DNA of 64,000 bases from JAFGHJ01 sp964525555 (GTDB lineage Bacteria > Hydrothermota > UBA3072): positions 1 through 64,000 of the forward strand of contig CAZGHN010000002.1 of the NCBI GenBank assembly GCA_964525555.1, given 5' to 3'. Below the pieces are notes generated by a model, which saw only the letters and a program-made list of their open reading frames with translations, searched no databases and was not told the origin of the DNA. Within the stretch, counting starts at the first letter, position 1; every line of letters begins with the position of its first letter. Below, piece after piece: positions 43,179 to 52,018 of the stretch. Made by a program: the position numbers and the translations under genes.

Positions 43179-44272
43179 AATATATAACAGAATTTAGAAA
43201 TAAATCTCTAGCAAATAAAATTGTAAATAGCATAAATAGCTGTCTAAAAGGATATAAAAGAAAGATTTCCTTAATGGAAGTTTGCGGAACACACACTCAT
43301 TCGATTTTCCGAAGCGGTATTATGAGCCTTCTTTCAGAAAAAATCGAACATCTCTCGGGACCAGGATGTCCGGTATGCGTTACGCCTAATAAATATATAG
43401 ATACTGCGATAGCTTATAGCAAACTCTCCGATATAATAATAACCACCTTCGGAGATATGATTAAGGTTCCGGGTTCGTCCTCTTCTTTAGAAAAGGAAAA
43501 AGCCCTAAGGGGCAATATAAAAATAATTTATTCTCCTCTCGAAAGTTTAGAAATAGCAAAAAAAAATCCGCATAAAAGAGTCGTCTTTCTAGGCGTCGGA
43601 TTTGAAACCACAGCTCCATTGGTCGCATCGACAATCCTCGTGGCCGCGCAAGAACAAATAAAGAACTTTTTTGTTCTTTCCGGGCATAAAATAATTCCTC
43701 CCGCGATGACGGCACTTCTTACAAGTAGAGAAATAAAAATAGACGGATTTATTTGTCCCGGACATGTAAGCGCAATAATTGGAGAAAAGCCCTACTATCC
43801 AATAGCAAAAAAATTCGGTATTCCCTGTGTTATCACCGGATTTGAACCCTTCGATATTCTGGAAGGAATGAAAATGTTAGTAGAGCAAATCACGGATAAT
43901 AAGCCTTCTTGTGTAGAAAATCAATATGAAAGAGTAGTACGTAAAGAAGGAAACGAAAAAGCACTAACTATAATGAATAAGGTTTTTGATGCAAAGGATT
44001 CCCCCTGGAGAGGGCTCGGCACTATACCAAAATCCGGATTACACATAAAAGATACTTATTCGGATTTTGACGCGAAGAAAAATATTGAAGTAAAAATAGA
44101 AAAGACAATAAACCACGCAGGATGTATTTGCGGTAAGGTTCTCTGCGGTAAAAAAAAGCCTTACCAGTGTAAATTATATGCAAAAACCTGTACTCCGGAA
44201 AACCCTATTGGTCCCTGCATGGTTTCATCGGAAGGAACCTGCGCCGCATACTATAAATTCAAAAACCCATGA
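43175..44272 (+). CDS. hypD: Hydrogenase maturation factor HypD
   Basis: 365 residues. Conserved EVCGTHTHSIFRSG, GPGCPVCVTP, TFGDMIKVPGS, GFETTAP and the C-terminal iron-sulfur region CICGKVLCGKKKPYQCKLY and CTPENPIGPCMVSSEGTC. Scaffold for Fe(CN)2CO assembly in the cytoplasm. Starts on the hypC stop (ATGA) and ends on the hypE start (ATGA). Confidence 0.97.
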   Translation: MKYITEFRNKSLANKIVNSINSCLKGYKRKISLMEVCGTHTHSIFRSGIMSLLSEKIEHLSGPGCPVCVTPNKYIDTAIAYSKLSDIIITTFGDMIKVPGSSSSLEKEKALRGNIKIIYSPLESLEIAKKNPHKRVVFLGVGFETTAPLVASTILVAAQEQIKNFFVLSGHKIIPPAMTALLTSREIKIDGFICPGHVSAIIGEKPYYPIAKKFGIPCVITGFEPFDILEGMKMLVEQITDNKPSCVENQYERVVRKEGNEKALTIMNKVFDAKDSPWRGLGTIPKSGLHIKDTYSDFDAKKNIEVKIEKTINHAGCICGKVLCGKKKPYQCKLYAKTCTPENPIGPCMVSSEGTCAAYYKFKNP

Positions 44273-45288
44273 AAAAGAAAAATTTAAAAAGTAAAAAGAT
44301 ATTGCTTTCGCACGGAAGCGGCGGTGTTGCGATGAGTTCCCTTATAAAAAATTTAATGCTGGAGAAATTTAATAATCCGATTCTTAAAAAACTCACCGAC
44401 TCTGCCGTGTTACCCAACTTTGGTAAAGAACAACTATGTTTTACCACCGATTCTTATGTTGTAAATCCTCTTTTTTTCCCGGGAGGGGATATAGGTACTC
44501 TAGCTATAAACGGAACTATCAATGACCTTGCTGTAATGGGAGCAAAACCTCTTTACGTATCCTGTTCTTTTATAATAGAAGAAGGGTTCTCTCTTGATAC
44601 TCTTGAGAGAATCGCAACGTCTATGGCAAAAGCAAGCAAAAAAGCAAAAGTAGAAATCGTTACCGGAGACACAAAAGTTGTCGAGAAAGGAAATGTTGAT
44701 AAAATATTTATAAATACTTCAGGAGTAGGTATTCTGCATAAAAATATCATCCTTTCTAAAAACAATATAAAGACAGGAGACAGAATACTCATAAACGGAG
44801 AAATCGGTACGCACGGACTGGCCGTAATGAGCAAAAGAGAAGATTTTAAAACAAATATTAAAAGCGACTGCGCTCCCCTTTGGAATTTAATAGAAAGTAT
44901 GTTATCCGTAGGCGGAGTAAAATTTATGCGAGACCCGACAAGAGGTGGGGTCGCCTCTGTATTGTGCGAAATCGCAGAAGACTCACATTTTGGGGTCGAG
45001 ATTAAAGAACAATCTCTTCCTATTCATGATAATGTGTCATCTTTCTCAGAAATACTGGGGCTTGATCCTCTTTATATCGCAAACGAAGGCAAGGTTATAG
45101 CTATAGTCGCAAAAGAAAAAGCTAACAAGATTCTTTCAAAAATGAAAAAACATCCCTTAGGCAAAAAAGCTTCAATAATAGGTGAAATAGTTAAAGAAAA
45201 CATAGGACACGTAGTACTGGAAACTTTTATCGGAGGAAAAAGAATCGTCGATAGACTCATAGGAGAACAATTACCACGTATTTGCTAA
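44269..45288 (+). CDS. hypE: Hydrogenase maturation factor HypE
   Basis: 339 residues. AIR-synthase-like fold: LSHGSGGVAMSSLI at the N-terminus, FTTDSYVVNPLFFPGGDIG, and VGGVKFMRDPTRGGVA. Ends in the essential PRIC, whose terminal Cys is carbamoylated and dehydrated to cyanide. Its usual partner HypF and the nickel factors HypA and HypB are not in this window. Confidence 0.97.
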   Translation: MKKKNLKSKKILLSHGSGGVAMSSLIKNLMLEKFNNPILKKLTDSAVLPNFGKEQLCFTTDSYVVNPLFFPGGDIGTLAINGTINDLAVMGAKPLYVSCSFIIEEGFSLDTLERIATSMAKASKKAKVEIVTGDTKVVEKGNVDKIFINTSGVGILHKNIILSKNNIKTGDRILINGEIGTHGLAVMSKREDFKTNIKSDCAPLWNLIESMLSVGGVKFMRDPTRGGVASVLCEIAEDSHFGVEIKEQSLPIHDNVSSFSEILGLDPLYIANEGKVIAIVAKEKANKILSKMKKHPLGKKASIIGEIVKENIGHVVLETFIGGKRIVDRLIGEQLPRIC

Positions 45289-45295
45289 GAAATAA

Positions 45296-46015
45296 ATGTT
45301 AAAAAATCAAGAAGCCATAATTCTGAAAAGCTACGACTTTAAAAATACAAGTAAAATTATTCATGTTCTTTCTTCGGATTCCCAGAGAATTTCTTTAATC
45401 GCAAAGGGGGCAAGGCGAACAAAATCACAATTCGCAGGTAATATAGAAACCTTAAATTTAGCCGATCTCGTTTACTACATAAAACCAGGTAAAAGCCTGG
45501 GAACCTTGAAGGAAGCAACTATAAAGGAAACTCACCAACACTTAAAGAAAGATTTGTATCGACTGAATATAGGATGGAGCCTGGTCTGGACAGGAAGAAA
45601 AATCCCTTCTCCAATGAGTGGGCTTTTCGGTCTGGAAAAAAGAGCTTTAAGTTTTCTAGACAGAGGCTTTAAAGAGGAAGTTTTCGTCTATTTCTTTCTC
45701 TCTCTCTTTAAGCTACAAGGAATCTTTCCTGAAATAAACAAATGCATAAGCTGCGGATCAAAAACAATAGAGTATTTTGATATCAAAGACGGTGGGACAA
45801 AATGCAAAAACTGTTTAAAGAAAGAATTTCTTTTGTTCGCTCCTTTAGAAAAAGCCCTCAAATCTTTACAAAAAGGAAGATTAAATGTATGGGTAGAATT
45901 AGAAAAAAAAGAGAAAAAAGAAATTTTAAATCTTGTTTTTAAATATAGCGTTTATCACTTGGGAGACTGGGTAAAACGCATAACAGATATATTACCATTT
46001 TCTATTAAACCATAG
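45296..46015 (+). CDS. recO: DNA repair protein RecO
   Basis: 239 residues. N-terminal OB-fold: EAIILKSYDFKNTSKIIHVLSSD and LIAKGARRTKSQFAG. A zinc-type Cys set occurs in CISCGS and KCKNCLK. Loads RecA with RecR during recombination repair. Seven bases after hypE. Its 3' end overlaps the convergent lpxH-like gene by 61 bases. Confidence 0.88.
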   Translation: MLKNQEAIILKSYDFKNTSKIIHVLSSDSQRISLIAKGARRTKSQFAGNIETLNLADLVYYIKPGKSLGTLKEATIKETHQHLKKDLYRLNIGWSLVWTGRKIPSPMSGLFGLEKRALSFLDRGFKEEVFVYFFLSLFKLQGIFPEINKCISCGSKTIEYFDIKDGGTKCKNCLKKEFLLFAPLEKALKSLQKGRLNVWVELEKKEKKEILNLVFKYSVYHLGDWVKRITDILPFSIKP

Positions 46016-46683
46016 GACCTGCAGTTTTTCCAATCTCCAAAAATAGATAAAATTTTATTCCCGTTCTTGTATAAGTAGGGTTTGTGAAAATGACCCATAA
46101 CAATCGCATCTATCCCTTTAGAGAACTCTTTTTTTGCAAAATCTTTAAATTGTTTGTCCGTCAATTTCAATTCCCGGGAATTAGATGAAGAAAACCTGGA
46201 AACTGATTTGGCAATCTGTAGCCCCAATTCGGGATGAATTAAAGAAAAAAGGGTTTTTGAAATTCTATTAGTCAAAAATGTTTTTACCATAAAATTCGTA
46301 TCCATTTCATCCCCATGCTGTACCAGAAATTTTTTCTTTCCAATTTTAATTATTTCAGGTCCAAAATGTTTAACAACGCCGAGTCTCTCAAAAAAATCTC
46401 CTATCCAAAAATCATGATTCCCAATCCAATAATGAACTTTAATTTCTCTTTCAATAGTTTTCTGTAAAGCAGAGAAAATATAAAAAAAACTCTTTGGTAT
46501 AAAAGATTTATATTCAAAATAAAAATCAAAAATGTCTCCGAGTAAGAATAATTCATCCCCTTTTTTTCTAACCATCTTAAGAAAGGAGAGAAAAGAGTCA
46601 ATCTCTTCTCTCTCGGACCAATCCTGAAAATGAGTATCCGATATTACAAATATTGTTCTTTTATCTGATATTTGGAGCATCAA
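45955..46683 (-). CDS. lpxH: UDP-2,3-diacylglucosamine hydrolase-like metallophosphoesterase
   Basis: 242 residues. Calcineurin-type metal motifs: FVISDTHFQDW, LLGDIFDFYF, YWIGNHDFWIG, VQHGDEMD, and MGHFHKPY. DFWIGDFF and HGDEMD match LpxH, which makes lipid X in lipid A synthesis, on the cytoplasmic face of the inner membrane. Implies a Gram-negative outer membrane. C-terminal 20 codons lie opposite the recO end. The gene symbol is tentative because LpxH homologues vary. Confidence 0.82.
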   Translation of the reverse strand: MMLQISDKRTIFVISDTHFQDWSEREEIDSFLSFLKMVRKKGDELFLLGDIFDFYFEYKSFIPKSFFYIFSALQKTIEREIKVHYWIGNHDFWIGDFFERLGVVKHFGPEIIKIGKKKFLVQHGDEMDTNFMVKTFLTNRISKTLFSLIHPELGLQIAKSVSRFSSSNSRELKLTDKQFKDFAKKEFSKGIDAIVMGHFHKPYLYKNGNKILSIFGDWKNCRSYGLIENGNISVMRFTQSPK

Positions 46684-46753
46684 AAAACCTAATTTTAGTT
46701 AAACGGGTCTTCATGCTATTTACGTTTAATTTTAAGCTTTTTTGAAAAAGGTA

Positions 46754-47047
46754 CTATTTCCCGAATTCCTCTTTCATCTCGCCAAGAAGAACCATAGCCT
46801 CTTCAAAAAATCTCTTCTCAACAAGACTGTTTAAAAGTTTCCTACAACGATCCTCTTTGGAACCACCACTACTATCCTTTCCTTCCTCGCCCTCCAAGGA
46901 AATAGGTTTGCTATCAGAAGATTCCTCAAAAAGGCTTTTTTCTTCTTGATCAAGCGCAGCAAGTATACCCTCTTCCTTTTCTTCTTTTTTCTTCCTGCCT
47001 TCTTCTCTTTTAAAAATTTCCTCAAAAGGAGATTTATTTTGCTCCAT
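46754..47047 (-). CDS. Small acidic charged protein, TPR operon
   Basis: 97 residues. Mostly charged and low in complexity (REEGRKKKEEKEEG, SLEGEEGKDSSGG), with a C-terminal helical stretch KLLNSLVEKRFFEEAMVLLGEMKEEFG that resembles one TPR-type hairpin. Start overlaps the stop of the upstream TPR gene (TAATG), so it is translationally coupled. Function unknown. Confidence 0.6.
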   Translation of the reverse strand: MEQNKSPFEEIFKREEGRKKKEEKEEGILAALDQEEKSLFEESSDSKPISLEGEEGKDSSGGSKEDRCRKLLNSLVEKRFFEEAMVLLGEMKEEFGK

Positions 47048-48162
47048 TAAGCCTCCTTATTCTTATATAATTTTAGCTTCTCTCCTACATCTTTTAATGT
47101 AGGATCAAGTTCAAAAGCTTTTTCCCAACTTGAAACAGCTTTATCTATCATTTCTTTCTGTTCGTAGGCGTATCCCAAATTAGCATAAGTAAAAGCCTCT
47201 GTTTCTCCCTTTTTACTGGCTTCTTTGAAAATTTCTATTGCTTCTTCCACATTACCTCTTTCGAACAAAATAAGACCTAAACCAACTTCGGCTTCAAGCA
47301 TATCAGGTCTTGACTTTAAAACTCTATCAAAAATCTTTCGCGCATCCTTGTGTATGCCTTTACTTGAGAGAGCCATTCCTAAATTTGTGAGTATTTCTGC
47401 AGATGAATCATCAAGAAGAACAGCTTCCTTTAATTGCCGGATGGAAACATCTAGTTTTCCCCCATAAAAATTTCTAACAGCAATATCGTTTAATCTCCGG
47501 GCTTCCTGTTTTCTCAACCTAAGATCAAATTTTTCTCTTTCCTCTTTGAATTCGCCTACATATTTCTCTATCAATGTAGATAATTCCTTCAACCCTTTCG
47601 AAGATTCCTTAAATTGAGTATACATCTCTTCAAAAACTTTCTGTAGGGTTTCTCTGAGCGCATTTATTTCTTCTTTAAAAGAGCCTTCAAGCCTTTCAAA
47701 AACTTCTGCGACATGTGCCAGTCCATTGCTCATGACATCTGCTGAACTATCTATTCTTTCACCCAATTGTTTCTGAAGTTCATCTATCTTTTCAATCGTT
47801 CTGTCCGGACTACTCTTCACATTATCCGAAATATTCTCTATTCCGGACTGAAGAGATTTCCTTAAAGAAACAATTTCCTCTTCAATTTTATTATCCAAAT
47901 CCTTTGAAAAATTTTCAAGAATCGTAGAAATATGTTCTAACTTAGTTTCTAATAAAGATCTCAGTTCATAGCTATCATTATGTTGTGTTTTGTTAATCGT
48001 TCTTAGAATATCGATTGTTTCGCTTTTGGGCTTAGCTTTTGCAGCCGGCGGTATTTCCTTTTTCTTGCCTCCATGTAAAATTTTTTTCATATAGTCTGAT
48101 TTCTTCCCGTCTGCTTTTTTGTTTTCCTTTCTGTCTGTACCACGTTTTTTATCTTCTTTCAT
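47047..48162 (-). CDS. Coiled-coil and TPR protein
   Basis: 371 residues. Basic N-terminus (residues 1-45), long coiled coil (about 60-225, for example KLEHISTILENFSKDLDNKIEEE), then about four TPRs (ARRLNDIAVRNFYGGKLDVS, AEILTNLGMALSSKGIHKD, AEVGLGLILFERGNVEEA and FTYANLGYAYEQKEMIDKA). Scaffold-type protein. Its ribosome binding site is formed by the last two Arg codons of the upstream gene. Confidence 0.8.
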   Translation of the reverse strand: MKEDKKRGTDRKENKKADGKKSDYMKKILHGGKKKEIPPAAKAKPKSETIDILRTINKTQHNDSYELRSLLETKLEHISTILENFSKDLDNKIEEEIVSLRKSLQSGIENISDNVKSSPDRTIEKIDELQKQLGERIDSSADVMSNGLAHVAEVFERLEGSFKEEINALRETLQKVFEEMYTQFKESSKGLKELSTLIEKYVGEFKEEREKFDLRLRKQEARRLNDIAVRNFYGGKLDVSIRQLKEAVLLDDSSAEILTNLGMALSSKGIHKDARKIFDRVLKSRPDMLEAEVGLGLILFERGNVEEAIEIFKEASKKGETEAFTYANLGYAYEQKEMIDKAVSSWEKAFELDPTLKDVGEKLKLYKNKEA

Positions 48163-48169
48163 AAAACAT

Positions 48170-51100
48170 TCACCTCCTTATAAGAGGCCTTATCTTTTTA
48201 TATGAATCCGTTGCTTCCTTTAACATCAAAGAACAATAGGCTTTTTTCTTTACCGGGTCCATGTCTGCTTTTGAAAGGAGACACAATGCAAGTTCCGCAT
48301 TCCCGCCGTAAAAAGCAAAAAGTGCTCTCTTTTCCAGAAAAGCCTCTTTGTTTTTTAGGTGGGAAAGACGCCTATAAGCACCCCAAAAATCTCCAAGTTC
48401 AGCCTCAATGCTACTTAAAAGAACATCTCTCTCTTCTTCCTTTACCCTTTCAATTTCTTCAAAAGCTTTCTCGATATCATTTAACTTTATAAACAAACTA
48501 ACTTTTTCCTCAGGAGAATCAGTCATTTTAAGTTTATCAATCAGTACTTGTTTCCTCACCTCCTGGATTTCTTTAACACTAACTTTAACATTCTTGCCAA
48601 GAAACCATGAAAGAACTTTTTCTCTATCCCCTGGGTTTTTAACCTTCTTCAAATACAAATCCACATTCTCTATATCACCGGCAACAAAATAAAGATACGC
48701 TGCTTCCTTAAGTATTTCTTCATTATCTGTATATTTATCAAGTAACTGCTTATAAAAAGGTACCTGTTCCTTTATTTTCAATTTTTTAATATATCCAATA
48801 GCTGCATCCCAATCAGAAAGCCCTATACTAATTCTAGCAAGCAAAGAAATCATTTCTTCATCATCAGGCGCGACAAACTCCTTCAGCTTATCTGCAACTT
48901 CCGGAAAATCATTTAGTATTTTTTCCATTTCGTCTCTGCTCTGCGTCTTTTCTCCCACTTTATAGCGGATTTTAGCAAGAATAATTCTAATAGGCAAAGG
49001 AATGTTTTCTTTAAATAATCCTTCGATTTCAGTTAATAAATACTTTCCTTTTTCCTTTGTTCCATCGAAAAAATCTTCTGTTATACTAACTAACGGAGCA
49101 TTGCGTTCTTCTCTTGCATAAATTTTCAATAAATCTCCGACCAATTCTTGTGTAAGCTCTACTTTAGGTAGCGCTACCCCGATTTCCTTAAGAGCTATAT
49201 CCTTTTTCTCCTCATTTGCCCAGTAAGTTTCAATAAAGTATTTCATCGCTTGCTCTACATTGCCCAAATCTTTCTGTATTTCTGCTCTCAAAAACACTAT
49301 ACTTTTTTCAACATCCGGGTCTTCGAATTTTTGCAAGGCTTCTACTGCTGCACTTTTAAGTTTAGGATCAAAGCGTATCCCTTTTTCTATTTCGTCAATA
49401 CCTGATAGATCACCTTTCAGCAGTTTTACTCTACCGTAAAAAATTCTAAGCGCGGCACTAATTGGAGCAAGATCAGCGAGCTTTTTACATTCATCTAACA
49501 TAACATCTATCATTTTTGGTTTTATTGAAAGAGTTTCTTCCAAACAAATTACTGCTTTATCAATATTACCTGCCTCCCTGTATAGCCGGTAGAGAGTCAT
49601 CAGTGTTTCATGTTCTGCATTACTTTCGGCTCTCATCTCTTCTAATACTTCTATTGCTTTTTCAGAAAGAGAGATATCCAACCCTATCGCTCTCCTTACA
49701 AGCCCTGCCGCATTAGATAAATTACCAACTTTAGCGTTTGCTTTAGCAAGAGAAATCATCAAATCAGGCTGGTTTTCTAACTCTAAAGATTCTAAAACCT
49801 CCGAACCCCATTTTATAGCTTCCTCATAATAATCATTTTGAATTAAAATCTTTGTGAGAGTTCTGGAAATGGCTTCGTTGTCTTTCCTCTTTTTGACTTC
49901 GTTTATTAGAAATGTAGTTATCTCTCCTACATAGTCTTTAAATTTTCTTGCAGCATTTTCAATCTCTCTGCAACCTTTCTCAAATTCACCTTTATGAAAA
50001 TACAATGCAGCTATCAGTTTTCTTATTCTTGGTTCTTCGCTATAACCTTGCAAATAAGTCAAAATAAATTTAAACCTTTCCGGTTCTTCGTCTATGGCTT
50101 CTTTATAACTGTTTTCGGCTTTATCGAATTCTTGAGATAAACGGTATAATTCTGCCAAAGCGAAGGGATACGTAAAAGGAGGGAAATCCTGTCTGTCAAG
50201 ATTCTTATAAAACTCAAGAAATTGTTCAGTAAACTCGGGCTTTGCCTTTACTCTTTTATCGAATTCTGTAAGCATAACAGGTATATAATCTGCTGATTCT
50301 GATATTATCAAATTGACTTTTTGAGCAATTTCTTGAGGATTGTCCGGTATTTGAAGCATTAACGAAATTATTTCTCCCTCTGTGCTAACCGGATTCTCTT
50401 TTTTGAATTTCTGAAGTTCTTCCTGAACCTGTCCCATTTTCTCGGGGTCCAGAGACATTTCTTTATAAATTTGTAGTGCGGCTTCTGTATCTCCTTCTCT
50501 GGAGAGTAATCTAGCCTTCAAAATTAACCCTGTTGAAGGTATTTCCTTCCCTTCAAAGAACTGGTTTAGATGTTCAAGTAAAGTAGCAGATGACGAGGGA
50601 GATTGTTCAAACCCTTTATTCAAACGGTCAATAACTTCTTCCTTCCATCCAAGATCGCTATAAATATTAGACATAAGAAGATAGCTATCAATGTCCGTGG
50701 GCATTTTATCTTCCAGCTCCTTTACTCTTTTTCCTATTTCCTCATCCTGTGCAAGCGAAACGGAAGAAAGAAATTCCCTTAACGCCTCACCGTATCTATC
50801 TTTTTTTACATAAGCTTCAGCCAACTGTTTGTGAATTATTGGATTTTTAGGATCTTTTTTTGCCATTTTCTGATATTTTTTTATAGCATCATCTACTTCG
50901 AACTCCTCTATAAGATCAAGCGCTTTATCTTCCTTTCCTGATTCAATCAATAATTCACTCAAATAATCCATGACTTCTTTTGATTGTTTTTTATAAGGAG
51001 ACAGAATTGCAATCACTTCTTCTTGAAAATTAGGATTAGAATTTACTGATTCACGTATTTTGGAAACACCCTCTGGAAAATGTTTGTCTTTAAGCAAAAA

Positions 51101-51727
51101 TTCTCCCAATCCTAATTTCATATAAGCATCTCCATAATTTTCTCTTTCCGCTCTTCTTAACTCGAGCAAAATAACTTCCAATTCCTTTGGGTTTTTTTCC
51201 AATATAGTCCTAAACATTTTGAGGGACTCCTCGCTCTTTCTCCCCTCACTCGTTATAGCATACAGATAAAAATGAGTATAATCCCTTTCTTTAAAATCTT
51301 CTTTGTTCGTAAGTATGTTTTGTACAATCTGTTCTTCTCTTTTGACAAAAGATTCCTTGTTTTCTTCGCTCATATCACGGAAAAGATCGTATACTCCTTC
51401 GAAATCCATTCTTTCGGCAAATTTTTCCATGAGATATTCAGCTAAGCGATCGGGTTTTCCTCTGCCGTAAAACAAATCTTCCACTTCTCCGATAACCTTT
51501 TTCTTAGCTTCAGCAGAAATATTGGCACCTTTTTCAGCCCATATTATCACTTCATTTAATTTGTCTATAGAATGATATGTGTGCATAATTTCAAGAATAA
51601 GAGGTAGGTCTGAATTATCATTCCTTAAAGCGCTTTGTAAGATTTGAACGGCCTTAAGAGAATCACCTTTTGAAGCTACCCTTCGGGCTTTATCAATTAG
51701 ATTAGACTGATCTCCAAAAGTAAACAT
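48170..51727 (-). CDS. Very large TPR-repeat protein
   Basis: 1185 residues from the ATG at 51727 (the frame is open further, but that part contains the promoter -10). Essentially TPR and TPR-like helix pairs from end to end, for example AVQILQSALRNDNSDLPLIL, IHKQLAEAYVKKDRYGEAL, LMTLYRLYREAGNIDKAVIC and FYGRVKLLKGDLSGIDEIE. No signal peptide or enzyme domain. Likely cytoplasmic scaffold with the two downstream proteins. The last codons, AGGAGGTGA, double as the Shine-Dalgarno of the next gene. Confidence 0.82.
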   Translation of the reverse strand: MFTFGDQSNLIDKARRVASKGDSLKAVQILQSALRNDNSDLPLILEIMHTYHSIDKLNEVIIWAEKGANISAEAKKKVIGEVEDLFYGRGKPDRLAEYLMEKFAERMDFEGVYDLFRDMSEENKESFVKREEQIVQNILTNKEDFKERDYTHFYLYAITSEGRKSEESLKMFRTILEKNPKELEVILLELRRAERENYGDAYMKLGLGEFLLKDKHFPEGVSKIRESVNSNPNFQEEVIAILSPYKKQSKEVMDYLSELLIESGKEDKALDLIEEFEVDDAIKKYQKMAKKDPKNPIIHKQLAEAYVKKDRYGEALREFLSSVSLAQDEEIGKRVKELEDKMPTDIDSYLLMSNIYSDLGWKEEVIDRLNKGFEQSPSSSATLLEHLNQFFEGKEIPSTGLILKARLLSREGDTEAALQIYKEMSLDPEKMGQVQEELQKFKKENPVSTEGEIISLMLQIPDNPQEIAQKVNLIISESADYIPVMLTEFDKRVKAKPEFTEQFLEFYKNLDRQDFPPFTYPFALAELYRLSQEFDKAENSYKEAIDEEPERFKFILTYLQGYSEEPRIRKLIAALYFHKGEFEKGCREIENAARKFKDYVGEITTFLINEVKKRKDNEAISRTLTKILIQNDYYEEAIKWGSEVLESLELENQPDLMISLAKANAKVGNLSNAAGLVRRAIGLDISLSEKAIEVLEEMRAESNAEHETLMTLYRLYREAGNIDKAVICLEETLSIKPKMIDVMLDECKKLADLAPISAALRIFYGRVKLLKGDLSGIDEIEKGIRFDPKLKSAAVEALQKFEDPDVEKSIVFLRAEIQKDLGNVEQAMKYFIETYWANEEKKDIALKEIGVALPKVELTQELVGDLLKIYAREERNAPLVSITEDFFDGTKEKGKYLLTEIEGLFKENIPLPIRIILAKIRYKVGEKTQSRDEMEKILNDFPEVADKLKEFVAPDDEEMISLLARISIGLSDWDAAIGYIKKLKIKEQVPFYKQLLDKYTDNEEILKEAAYLYFVAGDIENVDLYLKKVKNPGDREKVLSWFLGKNVKVSVKEIQEVRKQVLIDKLKMTDSPEEKVSLFIKLNDIEKAFEEIERVKEEERDVLLSSIEAELGDFWGAYRRLSHLKNKEAFLEKRALFAFYGGNAELALCLLSKADMDPVKKKAYCSLMLKEATDSYKKIRPLIRR

Positions 51728-51738
51728 AGGTAAATTAG

Positions 51739-51766
51739 AATATAATAAAAACAAAAACTAAGTCAA
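51739..51766 (-). promoter_or_regulatory. Promoter of the TPR operon
   Basis: Reading leftward: TTGACT (51761-51766), 16-base spacer, TATATT (51739-51744). Eleven bases to the ATG at 51727 and no Shine-Dalgarno, so the leader should be only a few bases. Confidence 0.7.
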
Positions 51767-52018
51767 GAGTTATTTACCCCTCTACTTTATACCTTTGAAG
51801 TCGCTGTTCGCCTTTAGCGTTTCACTATAAACCCAACTAAGAACACCAAAAAAACAAAAAATTAGATATAAGATTGTTAATCTTTCTCTAAAGCTAATCT
51901 ATAAAGGCCAAAAGCCAATAGCTACATTAAGTAGCAAATCGCATGTGCGGCACAAATTCTTCACTAATTATTAAATCGATTAATATAAAAAAAACACAGA
52001 CTCAAGGAATCTATATTT

